NCBI GenBank assembly: GCA_021372515.1
Contig: JAJFUG010000010.1
Location: 1-31,250 of the forward strand
DNA from: a bacterium
Lineage (GTDB): Bacteria; Gemmatimonadota; Glassbacteria; GWA2-58-10
DNA: 31,250 nucleotides
Direction: 5' to 3'
Part shown: piece after piece, positions 7,706 to 16,073 of the stretch
Layout: the number at the start of each line of letters is the position of its first letter
Position numbering within the stretch: position 1 is the stretch's first letter
Program-made: the position numbers and the translations under genes
The notes under the pieces: model-generated
Told to the model about the DNA's origin: nothing
The model's input: the letters and a program-made list of their open reading frames with translations, nothing else
Database searches by the model: none

Positions 7706-10681
7706 GTGGACACAGCCAACCGTCACCTGAAACTCGCCTCGGCCTGGAGCCTGTCGGCGGTCGGGGCGATGGTCGAGTCTCTCAAGACCGACGGCCGCTA
7801 CCGCGACAGCGTGGCGCACCACGAGCATCTGCCCGAGGCCGACCCCGTGTACGCCCAGCCCGACCCGCCACTGCCGCCGGAGCTGAACGCGGCCCTGCGC
7901 CGCCTGGGCATCCCGGCGCTCTATTCGCATCAGGTGGCGGCTCTGGCCGCGGTGCGCGCCGGTAAAAACGTCCTGGTCTCCACCCCCACGGCCAGCGGCA
8001 AAACTCTTATCTACAACCTCCCGGTGTTGGAGGCCTGCCTGGCGCGGCCAGAAACCCGGGCGATCTACCTCTATCCGCTCAAGGCCCTGGAGCAGGACCA
8101 GCGCCGCAAAATACTGCAACTGGCCCAGCTCGCCGGGCTGGAGGACATTGTCCGGGCCGAGGTCTATGACGGCGACACGAGCGCCCACCGGCGCAAGAAA
8201 ATCATGGCCGATCCGCCCAACGTGATCCTCTCCAACCCCGACATGCTGCACCTGGGCCTTCTGGCTTTCCACGAGAAATGGGCCGGGTTCCTCAAGGACC
8301 TGCGCTACGTGGTGGTGGATGAGCTGCACACCTACCGGGGCATTTTCGGGGCGCATTTCTCCGGGGTGCTGCGCCGTCTGCGCCGTATCTGCAACCACTA
8401 CGGCTCCGACCCGCAGTTTATCTGCTCCAGCGCCACGATCGCCAACCCGCAGGAGTTCGCCGGGCAGCTTTTCGGCCTGCCGTTCGAGGTGGTGGACCGA
8501 AGCGGTGCGCCCAGCGCGGGCCGGCATTTCCTGTTCGTCAACCCCACCGCGCTCAAGCCATCCACCCTGGCGGGACGGTTCCTGCACGAGTTCGTGGAGG
8601 CGGGCCTCAAGACCATCGTGTTCACCAAGAGCCGCAAGGCCACCGAGCTGATCCACGCCTGGGTGCTGCGCTCTGGGGGCGGGCTGGAGGGACGGGTGAG
8701 TAGCTACCGCTCGGGCTACCTCCCGGCCGAGCGCCGCGAGATCGAGCAGGCCCTGGCCAGCGACCGTCTGGACGCCGTGATCTCGACCAGCGCCCTGGAG
8801 ATGGGCATCGATATCGGCGGGCTGGATGCCTGTATCCTGTCCGGCTACCCCGGCACAGTGGCCTCCACCTGGCAGCGCGGGGGACGGGTGGGCCGCAGCG
8901 GCCGCGACAGCCTGATCGTGCTGATCGCCCAGCAGGATGCCCTGGACCAGTATTTCATGCACCACCCGGAGGACTTCTTCCGCCGCAGTTGCGAGCGCGC
9001 CCTGGTCGACCCGGACAACGAGTTCGTCCTGGCCGGGCATATCGAGTGCGCCGCGGCCGAGCTGCCGATCCGCCCGGAGGAACCGCTGGCGAAAAATCCG
9101 GTGTCAGCCGGGCTGATACGCAGCCTGAAAGCACAGTCGCGGCTGCTCGAGGACATGCAGGGCCGTCTGGTTGCGGCGCGCCTGCGGCCCCAGGCCACGG
9201 TCAACCTGCGCATGACCGGCGAGTGCTATTCCATCGTGGATTCCAGCGTGGAGGGCAAGGCCGCGGTGATCGGGACTGTCGGGGCCGGGCGCGCCCTGGT
9301 CGAGTGCCACCCCGGGGCGATCTACCTGCACCGGGCCCGTCAGTACGTGGTCCAGGACCTGGACCTGGAGAAAAAAATCATCCGGGTGGCTCCCTCGCGC
9401 GACCCCTATTACACCCAGGTGCTGCGGGAAAAAGAGACCGAAATCCTGGAGGTGCTCAAGAGCCGCCCGGCCGGGAATTTCATCCTGCGCTACGGCCGTC
9501 TCAAGGTGACCGAGCGGATCACCGGCTACCAGAAACGCAGCCTGCGCCAGCAGGAGCTTCTGAGCGCCCACCCGCTGGAGCTGCCGCCCCAGATTTTCGA
9601 AACTTTCGGCCTCTGGATCGAGGTCCCTCCAGGCCTGGAGTACGCCATAGCCCAGGCTGAGGGGCATTTCATGGGCGGGCTGCACGCCATTGAGCATGCC
9701 GCGATCTCGATGTTCCCGCTGTTCGTGCTCTCCGACCGCAACGACATCGGGGGGATCTGTTTCACCCACCACCCGCAGGTGGGCGGCCCGGCGATATTCA
9801 TCTATGACGGCTACCCGGGCGGAGTGGGGATCGCCCTGGGCGGCTACCAGCACCTGGAGCCCCTGCTCGAGGCCACCAGCCGCCTGATCGCCGAATGCCC
9901 CTGCGACAACGGCTGCCCCTCCTGCGTGCACTCGCCCAAGTGCGGCAACAGCAACAAGCCCCTTGACAAGCCCTCGGCCCTGCTGGCCCTGGATATCCTG
10001 CTGGCGCGCAAGCCCCTGCCCGAGGTGCCCGAGGAGACGGCGGTGGAGGAGAAACCCGCTCCGGAAAAGCCTGCTCCAGCCGCATCCCCGGGTATGCTGT
10101 TCCCCCCGGACAAGAAAATCTACGTCTTCGACCTGGAGACCCAGCGCTCGGCCGAGGAGGTGGGCGGCTGGCGCAACAAGCGTCTGATGCGCATCTCCAC
10201 CGCCGTGCTCCAGGACATGGCCACCGGCGAGCTGCTCACTTTCACCGAGGACGGGACCGGCGAGCTGATCGCCACCCTCTCCTCGGCGGACCTGGTGGTG
10301 GGGTTCAACGTGATCGATTTCGACTACCAGGTCCTGAGCGCTTACGGGCCGGTAAACACCGCCTCCTGGCCCACGTTCGACATCCTGGCCGACATTTACG
10401 CCCGTCTGGGCTACCGGATCAGTCTGGGGGATCTGGGCCTCGCCACCCTGGGCACGCCCAAGAGCGCGGATGGCCTGGACGCGATCCGCTGGTTCAAGGA
10501 GGGGCAACTGGAAAAAATCATCCGGTACTGCTCGGATGACGTGCGCCTGACCGCGCGGCTGTTCGAGCACGGCTTGAGCCAGGGGTTCCTGATGTTCGAG
10601 CACCGCACGGCCGGGCTGGTGCGACTGAGTCTGGACTGGGAGCTGGGCCGTCTGCTCGGGGCTGGAAAAATTGAAAAATGA
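7706..10681 (+). CDS. MrfA-type DEAD/DEAH helicase fused to DEDD 3'-5' exonuclease (MrfB-like)
   Basis: A 991-aa two-part protein. Residues 1-780 match the MrfA/YprA superfamily 2 helicases: Walker A TPTASGKT (Lys99), Walker B DELH (205-208), SAT (SSATIANPQEF), the ALEMGIDIGGLD segment and motif VI QRGGRVGRSGR. A DUF1998 zinc domain follows, with Cys731, 733, 737, 740 and 746. After a Pro/Glu-rich linker (about 765-800), residues 803-985 form an RNase H-fold DnaQ-like exonuclease: Exo I D809-L-E811, Exo II N868-x3-F872-D873, Exo III Y941-x3-D945. In Bacillus subtilis MrfA and MrfB are separate proteins that act together in mitomycin C damage repair; here they appear fused. The GTG start at 7706 has GAGG 6 nt upstream and no earlier start in frame after the stop at 7676. 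DNA repair is inferred from the family. Confidence 0.93.
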   Translation: MDTANRHLKLASAWSLSAVGAMVESLKTDGRYRDSVAHHEHLPEADPVYAQPDPPLPPELNAALRRLGIPALYSHQVAALAAVRAGKNVLVSTPTASGKTLIYNLPVLEACLARPETRAIYLYPLKALEQDQRRKILQLAQLAGLEDIVRAEVYDGDTSAHRRKKIMADPPNVILSNPDMLHLGLLAFHEKWAGFLKDLRYVVVDELHTYRGIFGAHFSGVLRRLRRICNHYGSDPQFICSSATIANPQEFAGQLFGLPFEVVDRSGAPSAGRHFLFVNPTALKPSTLAGRFLHEFVEAGLKTIVFTKSRKATELIHAWVLRSGGGLEGRVSSYRSGYLPAERREIEQALASDRLDAVISTSALEMGIDIGGLDACILSGYPGTVASTWQRGGRVGRSGRDSLIVLIAQQDALDQYFMHHPEDFFRRSCERALVDPDNEFVLAGHIECAAAELPIRPEEPLAKNPVSAGLIRSLKAQSRLLEDMQGRLVAARLRPQATVNLRMTGECYSIVDSSVEGKAAVIGTVGAGRALVECHPGAIYLHRARQYVVQDLDLEKKIIRVAPSRDPYYTQVLREKETEILEVLKSRPAGNFILRYGRLKVTERITGYQKRSLRQQELLSAHPLELPPQIFETFGLWIEVPPGLEYAIAQAEGHFMGGLHAIEHAAISMFPLFVLSDRNDIGGICFTHHPQVGGPAIFIYDGYPGGVGIALGGYQHLEPLLEATSRLIAECPCDNGCPSCVHSPKCGNSNKPLDKPSALLALDILLARKPLPEVPEETAVEEKPAPEKPAPAASPGMLFPPDKKIYVFDLETQRSAEEVGGWRNKRLMRISTAVLQDMATGELLTFTEDGTGELIATLSSADLVVGFNVIDFDYQVLSAYGPVNTASWPTFDILADIYARLGYRISLGDLGLATLGTPKSADGLDAIRWFKEGQLEKIIRYCSDDVRLTARLFEHGLSQGFLMFEHRTAGLVRLSLDWELGRLLGAGKIEK

Positions 10682-10965
10682 TTTTCACCCGGGTATTAAT
10701 GTATTATGGACAAAGTTGTCACATTCATTTCAATTTTTGTATTTTTCCCCGGCTTCGAGGAGCCGGATTGGATAAAGATCGCGGCCGGAAGGTTGCGAAT
10801 ATTGTTTCAGCCGCTGCCAGGCCGACAGCGACGAATATTGACAAAATAAATGAAAAAACTGACGCAAATTTGTAATGCGGTATCTTTGAGCGGCTTGGCG
10901 GATTCGATACTTTGAAAATGAGATTCAGTAAACGTTGAGCGCTTACAACAGCGGACTTGTTTAGC
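10682..10965 (+). other. AT-rich intergenic region
   Basis: No gene is supported here. It contains a 6-bp hairpin CCGGCT/AGCCGG at 10749-10766 without a following U-tract, and two copies of CGAATATTG (10796-10804 and 10832-10840) 36 bp apart. The second copy leads into a TTGACA (10838-10843) that has no credible -10 at 17 bp. A better promoter follows at 10966. Confidence 0.4.
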
Positions 10966-10994
10966 TTGACAAACCGTCTGATTTTGAGCAAAAT
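10966..10994 (+). promoter_or_regulatory. Promoter for the HD-domain gene
   Basis: A perfect TTGACA (10966-10971) is followed after 17 bp by CAAAAT (10989-10994). Transcription would begin near 11001, leaving a leader of about 110 nt before the ATG at 11113. The promoter lies inside the upstream extension of the open frame, which argues against any start before about 11000. Confidence 0.55.
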
Positions 10995-11112
10995 TGTTTA
11001 TGTTTGTTATGGTGGGGTGTTTTCTCCACGTCATTCCATAGTTTGCAGTATTAACGTTTTCAGTCGGGGCTGGAAGGTGCTGCGTTCCGCCCAACCGGAT
11101 GAGCCTGCTCCC

Positions 11113-12549
11113 ATGTTGATGCATGTAAACGACCTTGTTCCTGAGCTCGAGCTTGAGAGTGATGTCCGTCTCAAGGCGGGTAGTTTTCTTATTACCCGCA
11201 AGGAGCTGAAAGACGGTCGGCTGAGCGAGAAGGTGATAGAGTCGATACAGCGTTTCGCCGCCCAGCTCGCCCCGGAAAGCTACAAGGTGAGTGTCAAGGG
11301 GGATGAGCGGGCGCTCAACCAGGTCAAGTCTATCCTCGAAAAAGACCTCCTGAACATCGCCGAGGCGATCGAGTCCGGTAAGGAATACCCCAATTTTCTG
11401 AAGGACGACGATCTGCGGGTCAAGGTCATGCGGGTGATGGAGAAGCTTATCTCCAATCCGGACCTGATCCGCCACATCTACGATTTCAAGATCAGCAACA
11501 TTGAGGCCAACTCTGTCGAGCAGCAGCTCCTGAACCACAGCATCCGGGTGACCCTGCTCTCAATCGCCCTGGGGCTGCAGCTTCGCTGGTCGATCATCTC
11601 GCTGGTCAACGTGGGCATGGCGGCGATCCTCCACGATATGGGGATAATCCGCACCGCGTTGTTCCCGGACCTGAAAAAGCTGGATGACATGCTGCCGGCC
11701 GAGCTCGAGGGGTTCATCAACGAGCACCAGAAAAAAAGCGTCGAGTTGTTCGGTGAGCACAAGGTCACGCTCCTGCCCTACACCCGCGCCGAGATTCTTC
11801 ATATCATCAGCAACCACCACCGCCCCAATTTTGAGGACGCACGGCACAAGACCACGCTCCTGCTGTATTTTGCCGAGCTGGTGGATGAGATGATCGCACC
11901 CATGACGCACAAGGTGCGCTACAATTTCACGCCCGAGCAGATCCGCAAGCTGGGCGAGCGTTTCGCGCGGCGCACGGGCCTGGTCAATGTCCTGCTCGGG
12001 CTGATCCGCCTGTACAAGGGCAAGGGCCCGGCCTGGGACATGGTGATGGGCCTGGTGCGCGTGTTCTCGATGGACGAGCTGCTGGTCGAGGGTTACGAGG
12101 AGAAGCTGAAAGAGATCATCGATTTCTGCCCGTTCAACTGCGCGGTGGCCTATCCGCATGCGGGCGGCAATTCGCTGCCGCGGACCATTTACTGCAACAA
12201 CAGCACCGATCCCGATTTCACCTGCGACCACATGGGCCAGGTCAAGATCGAGATATTCCTGAGCGCGGGCAAGGTGAAATCGTTCAATAAGTGCGCCACG
12301 TTGACCGAGCAGGTGCACCAGCTGAATATCAGTGGTCGTGAGGAAGCCGAGCAGCAGAAGAAAAAAGTCGGCGAGCAGAAAAAGGAAGAAAAGGCCGAGA
12401 GCCGTGCCGAGGCTGAGCCGACCGCTCATAAAGCCGCAAGCGAACAGGAGATCATCGAGGACCTGTTCGGCGGCCAGGGGGGCGGTTTTGCGCCCGACGA
12501 TGAATCGGGCGAACCGGACGGCCCGCCGAGATCGTCCGGAGGCCGCTGA
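11113..12549 (+). CDS. HD-domain (degenerate HD-GYP-like) protein with charged tail
   Basis: A 478-aa protein whose central part follows the HD-GYP plan. His is in LLNHSIRV, His-Asp in AAILHDMGI, His in NEHQKKSVELF, a His pair in ISNHHRP and a late Asp in FAELVDEMI, so the metal ligands of an HD phosphohydrolase look intact. The GYP signature after HH is absent (HHRPNFEDA instead), so cyclic-di-GMP hydrolysis cannot be assumed. The N-terminal 90 residues resemble the segment often preceding HD-GYP domains. Residues 330-395 hold five or so cysteines. The tail is a Lys/Glu-rich probable coiled coil ending in a Gly/Asp/Pro-rich stretch. The frame is open from 10957, but the promoter at 10966-10994 favours the ATG at 11113; ATG 11119 is an alternative. 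A signalling role is inferred. Confidence 0.8.
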   Translation: MLMHVNDLVPELELESDVRLKAGSFLITRKELKDGRLSEKVIESIQRFAAQLAPESYKVSVKGDERALNQVKSILEKDLLNIAEAIESGKEYPNFLKDDDLRVKVMRVMEKLISNPDLIRHIYDFKISNIEANSVEQQLLNHSIRVTLLSIALGLQLRWSIISLVNVGMAAILHDMGIIRTALFPDLKKLDDMLPAELEGFINEHQKKSVELFGEHKVTLLPYTRAEILHIISNHHRPNFEDARHKTTLLLYFAELVDEMIAPMTHKVRYNFTPEQIRKLGERFARRTGLVNVLLGLIRLYKGKGPAWDMVMGLVRVFSMDELLVEGYEEKLKEIIDFCPFNCAVAYPHAGGNSLPRTIYCNNSTDPDFTCDHMGQVKIEIFLSAGKVKSFNKCATLTEQVHQLNISGREEAEQQKKKVGEQKKEEKAESRAEAEPTAHKAASEQEIIEDLFGGQGGGFAPDDESGEPDGPPRSSGGR

Positions 12550-12665
12550 TCGGGGGAGTCTCCAGGCTGTGCCTAAGTGTATTCCCGCCGTACAATCCGC
12601 TTGATTCATATTCCACAGCGAAATAAACCTTTGCCTGAAAGAATCTTACAGGGGAGACAGAGGCC

Positions 12666-13733
12666 GTGAAAACTGTTTTCGTCCTCGGGACCCGGCCGGA
12701 AATAATCAAACTCTCCCCTGTGATTCGCGCTTTCGAACGCCGCAGCCTGCCTTTCGCCATTCTCCACACCAACCAGCACTACTCGCCCGAGATGGACGCC
12801 GTGTTTTTCGAGCAGTTGGAGCTGCCCGCGGCCCAGGTCAACCTGGGGGTCGGCTCGGGCAGCCACGGCGAGCAGCTGGGTCGCATGCTGACCGGGATCG
12901 AAAAAGCCCTGCCCGTCCTGAAAGCGGAGACCGTGGTGGTGCAGGGGGACACCAACTCCGTGCTGGCCGCGGCGCTGATCGCACAGCGCCTTGGTCTGCG
13001 CCTGGCGCACGTGGAGGCCGGTCTGCGCAGCCGTGACCGCCGCATGCCCGAGGAGCACAACCGTGTCCTGACCGACCACCTTTCCGACCTGCTGTTCGCC
13101 CCCACCGAGGCCGCGCGTGGTATTCTCCTGGCCGAGGGTTTCGAGGCGACACGGGTCCATGTGACCGGCAACACCGTGGTGGACGCTGTCGAGCAGGCAG
13201 GCCGGATCGCCGCCCGGCGTGGGGACCAGGCGCTGGAGTATCCGGCCGGAAGCTATATCCTTATAACCCTGCACCGCCCCGAGAACGTGGACCACCCGGA
13301 GACCCTGCTCTCGATCCTCAGCGGTATTGAGGCCACGGCCCGCGCGCACGGCCTGGAGGTGGTGTTTCCGGTGCATCCACGCACGACGGCTTGCCTGAAA
13401 AGGTTCGGTCTGAGCCTGCCCGCGGGCTTCAAAACCCTGGGAGCGGTGGATTACCTCAGGTTTATCGGCCTGCTGCGCTCTGCCGCGCTGGTGATAACCG
13501 ATTCGGGGGGGGTGCAGGAGGAGGCCTGTATTTTAAGGATACCCTGCGTGACCGCGCGGATCAGCACCGAGAGGCCCGAGACTGTCGCGGCCGGGGCGAA
13601 CTGTGTTGCCGGGGTGGACGCCGAGGGGATCGTGGCTGCGGCTGGCAGGATGCTGGGCGCGGCGCGCAACTGGGTCAACCCGCTGGGGGATGGGCAGGCC
13701 GGGGAAAGGATCGCCGGGATACTGGAACCCTGA
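12666..13733 (+). CDS. wecB: UDP-N-acetylglucosamine 2-epimerase (non-hydrolysing)
   Basis: Interconverts UDP-GlcNAc and UDP-ManNAc, feeding surface polysaccharide synthesis. The 355-aa protein starts with VFVLGTRPEIIKLSPVI, the family N-terminus. It carries VVVQGDTNSVLAAALIA, HVEAGLRSRDRRMPEEHNR and TLHRPENVD, then the UDP-binding end VITDSGGVQEEACIL with STERPETVAAG. All are typical of the GT-B-fold WecB/MnaA family, and the length is normal. The start is GTG at 12666 with GGGGAG about 9 nt upstream. It runs convergently into the flippase gene with only 13 bp between the stops. It is the only plus-strand gene of the polysaccharide locus, which suggests separate control. No clear promoter is seen in the preceding 116 bp. 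Confidence 0.94.
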   Translation: MKTVFVLGTRPEIIKLSPVIRAFERRSLPFAILHTNQHYSPEMDAVFFEQLELPAAQVNLGVGSGSHGEQLGRMLTGIEKALPVLKAETVVVQGDTNSVLAAALIAQRLGLRLAHVEAGLRSRDRRMPEEHNRVLTDHLSDLLFAPTEAARGILLAEGFEATRVHVTGNTVVDAVEQAGRIAARRGDQALEYPAGSYILITLHRPENVDHPETLLSILSGIEATARAHGLEVVFPVHPRTTACLKRFGLSLPAGFKTLGAVDYLRFIGLLRSAALVITDSGGVQEEACILRIPCVTARISTERPETVAAGANCVAGVDAEGIVAAAGRMLGAARNWVNPLGDGQAGERIAGILEP

Positions 13734-13746
13734 CCCGGGACGAAAG

Positions 13747-15288
13747 CTATCGGCCGCGTTCCGCCGCCCCGTTGCCGCGGAGCCGTCCGGCCAGGGCCCG
13801 CCAGACCTGACGGTCCTCGGGTGAGAAAACGCGGAACAGATTGAGCAGCAGAGCGTAAACCGCCAGATACACCAATCCGCTCGCCAGCACCCCGAACCAG
13901 CCACTCCCAAGATAATCCGGCAGATAATGGAGCAGCCCCACAGGCAGCGCCGCCGCGGCGGCCACCCGCCAGAACACGACCCGCATCCCCTGGCCGCGGT
14001 GTTTCAGCCGGGCCCCGATCAGCATCAGGCCGGCGTGCAGGGTTAGGGACAGGCAGGTGGCAGCGGCCGCGCCCTCGATCCCGAACAGCGGGATAAGCCA
14101 CCAGTTGAGCGCCACATTGAGCCCGGCCACGGCCAGGTTCACGCCCAGGATATAGCCGCCCGCCCCGTGCATGGAAAGAAGCAGGAGGCTGGTGTTCTCG
14201 ATGCAGTACATGAACCGGCCCACGACCAGGATGGCCAGGGCCAGGGCCCCGGCCGCGAAAGCCTGCCCCCAGAGAAGGGCCATCAGCGGGCGCGCCAGGA
14301 ACATGCTCCCGGCCAGCAGCGGCAGGGTGAGGTAGAGGAACCAGCGGTTGTTGTTGATGACCGTGTCCCGGACCGCCTCGTGCTCGCCCGCGGCCCACTG
14401 TCGGGTCACGATCGAGAGGAACATCGGGTTCACCAGCTCGGTGCCCAGAGCGACCACCGAGGCCAGGGTGGCCGCGGCCCCGTAGAGTCCCACCGCGTTC
14501 TCGTCCATGAAATGCCCGGTCATGAAAGCGTCCGTGTAGCTCATCACCACGTCCAGGAACCCGGCCAGAAACAGCGGCAGGCTGTAGGCCATGAGAGCGC
14601 GAGGCGAAAACGCCGAGGCCGCTCCGCGCGGGTTTTCAGCAGTCATGACAGGGAATATCTTTTTTTCCAGGATAAGCCAGAGCGTGGCGGAACTGAGCAC
14701 CTCCGCGGCCAGGTAGGCTTCGAGCGCACCCACCGCGCCCAGCCCGAAGCTTAGCAGCACCAGGGTAAGCAGCAGCTTGACCAGCGGGTTGAACACCTGG
14801 TACACGCCCACCCGGTACTCGATTTTCTGGAACGCCACCACTGTCTTGACCAGCACCCGGCCGGTCACATAGAACGGCAGGCAGAGCGCGCTAACCCGCA
14901 GCGCCGCGGCCAGGTTGTCGCTCCCGGACATCGCCCCGGCCAGGGGGACCGCTGTCAGATAGAGCACCCCCGCGGCCGCCGCGCCTGAGGCCAGGGCCAG
15001 CAACAGGGAGAACCGCAGGCAGGCGCGCAGGCTGGCCCGGTCGCCGCCGCCCAGGTAGAGCGGCGCGAACCGGGCGACGCCGTACTCCAGGCCCAGGCTG
15101 GCGACAGTCCCCGCCACGGCGATCGTGCTCACCGCCAGGAACAGCACGCCGAACTCACCCATACCGCCCGCGCGGGCCAGAACTATGCGGTAGGCCCAGT
15201 TCAGAATGCGGGCCGCGGCCAGCCCGGCCAGGATCAGCGCCGCGCCGCGGGCCACGGTGAGCGGGGCGCTTTTTGCCTCAGCGCTCAT
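13747..15288 (-). CDS. Polysaccharide flippase (Wzx/MurJ-like MOP superfamily)
   Basis: A 513-aa integral membrane protein with about 12-14 hydrophobic segments and the general pattern of Wzx/RfbX flippases of the MOP superfamily, which move lipid-linked saccharides from the cytoplasmic to the periplasmic face of the inner membrane. The N-terminus (ARGAALILAGLAAARILNW) and the first loop GGMGEFGVLFLA are typical. It is the last gene of the minus-strand glycan cluster. Its ATG at 15288 overlaps the methyltransferase stop by 4 bp (ATGA), implying coupled translation. The substrate is presumably the glycan built by the upstream genes. No polymerase (Wzy) or chain-length (Wzz) gene is visible in the window. 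Confidence 0.9.
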   Translation of the reverse strand: MSAEAKSAPLTVARGAALILAGLAAARILNWAYRIVLARAGGMGEFGVLFLAVSTIAVAGTVASLGLEYGVARFAPLYLGGGDRASLRACLRFSLLLALASGAAAAGVLYLTAVPLAGAMSGSDNLAAALRVSALCLPFYVTGRVLVKTVVAFQKIEYRVGVYQVFNPLVKLLLTLVLLSFGLGAVGALEAYLAAEVLSSATLWLILEKKIFPVMTAENPRGAASAFSPRALMAYSLPLFLAGFLDVVMSYTDAFMTGHFMDENAVGLYGAAATLASVVALGTELVNPMFLSIVTRQWAAGEHEAVRDTVINNNRWFLYLTLPLLAGSMFLARPLMALLWGQAFAAGALALAILVVGRFMYCIENTSLLLLSMHGAGGYILGVNLAVAGLNVALNWWLIPLFGIEGAAAATCLSLTLHAGLMLIGARLKHRGQGMRVVFWRVAAAAALPVGLLHYLPDYLGSGWFGVLASGLVYLAVYALLLNLFRVFSPEDRQVWRALAGRLRGNGAAERGR

Positions 15289-16073
15289 TGCCTCACCGCG
15301 CAGTAGAGGGTGCGGTAGGTGAAAGCTGCGGGAAGAATTTTGCCGGCTGTAAGTTCCAGGGCGGCCAGGCCGTGACGGAGGGCGGTGAACTTACCGAATA
15401 GAGTGTCCAGAGCGCCGGAAAGGGCAGACAGGTAGTGGGCGTGGCCCAGGTCATAGTTGAGTGTGGCCTCCAGGCGCAGGCCGCAGGCGGCCAGGGCGGA
15501 GCGGACCTGCGCCTGCGTGGCGTGGACAGTGGCCCCGGACCGGCCGCTGTCCGCCTTGCGTGGCGTGCGGCCCAGGAGTTTCAGCAACCGAGAAGCCAGG
15601 GCGGTGTGCTCTCCGGAGCGCATCTCGAACAGCAGCCGTCCCCCCGGGCGCAGCGCCCGGGACACGGATTCCAGGGCCGCGGGCCAGTCCGGCAGGTGGA
15701 ACAGCAGGTGCAGGCAGACCAGACTGTCGAACGCGCCCTCCCGCAGGGGCAGGTGGTAGATATCCCCGGCCAGGGCCGGCAGGGGGGCTTTGGCCCGGAG
15801 CTGGGATAGCATCTGCCGCGAGCTGTCCAGGGCGATTACAGTCATCCCGCGCGCGGCCAGCGGATGACTGAACCGCCCTGTGCCGGCCCCGCAGTCCAGG
15901 GTCAGGCCCGTGGCCAGTCGCCCGACCCAGGCTGTCTCCACCCGGGTGTTCAGAGCGTTCAGCCCGCCTGAGTAACGGCTGTCGTAACTTGCCACGAACT
16001 CGCGGTCGCGGTAACGCTCCTTTTTCAACTCCCGCATTTCAGCCTGGGGTTGGCCCTTCCGCATGTCGCCCAT
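15285..16073 (-). CDS. Class I SAM-dependent methyltransferase
   Basis: A 262-aa protein with a UbiE/methyltransf_11-type SAM fold. Motif I is LDCGAGTGRFS (about 59-69). The acidic end of strand 2 is in VIALDSSRQML, motif II is DIYHLPLREGAFDSLVCLH, and LRPGGRLLFEM supplies motif III. The acceptor cannot be read from the sequence; its place between a deacetylase and a flippase suggests a sugar or lipid-linked oligosaccharide, for example an O-methyl cap. The ATG at 16073 shares one base with the deacetylase stop (TGATG), and the gene overlaps the flippase by 4 bp. An internal ATG at 16064 is a possible alternative start. Confidence 0.87.
   Translation of the reverse strand: MGDMRKGQPQAEMRELKKERYRDREFVASYDSRYSGGLNALNTRVETAWVGRLATGLTLDCGAGTGRFSHPLAARGMTVIALDSSRQMLSQLRAKAPLPALAGDIYHLPLREGAFDSLVCLHLLFHLPDWPAALESVSRALRPGGRLLFEMRSGEHTALASRLLKLLGRTPRKADSGRSGATVHATQAQVRSALAACGLRLEATLNYDLGHAHYLSALSGALDTLFGKFTALRHGLAALELTAGKILPAAFTYRTLYCAVRQ

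Noticed and set aside
10749-10766. Hairpin after the helicase gene as a terminator
   Set aside because: No U-tract follows on either strand.
10838-10866. TTGACA as a second promoter for the HD gene
   Set aside because: No acceptable -10 at 16-18 bp; the promoter at 10966 is better.
10957-11112. Upstream extension of the HD-domain gene to an ATG at 10957
   Set aside because: The TTGACA-17-CAAAAT promoter lies inside it and the predicted residues look non-coding. The ATG at 11113 fits better.
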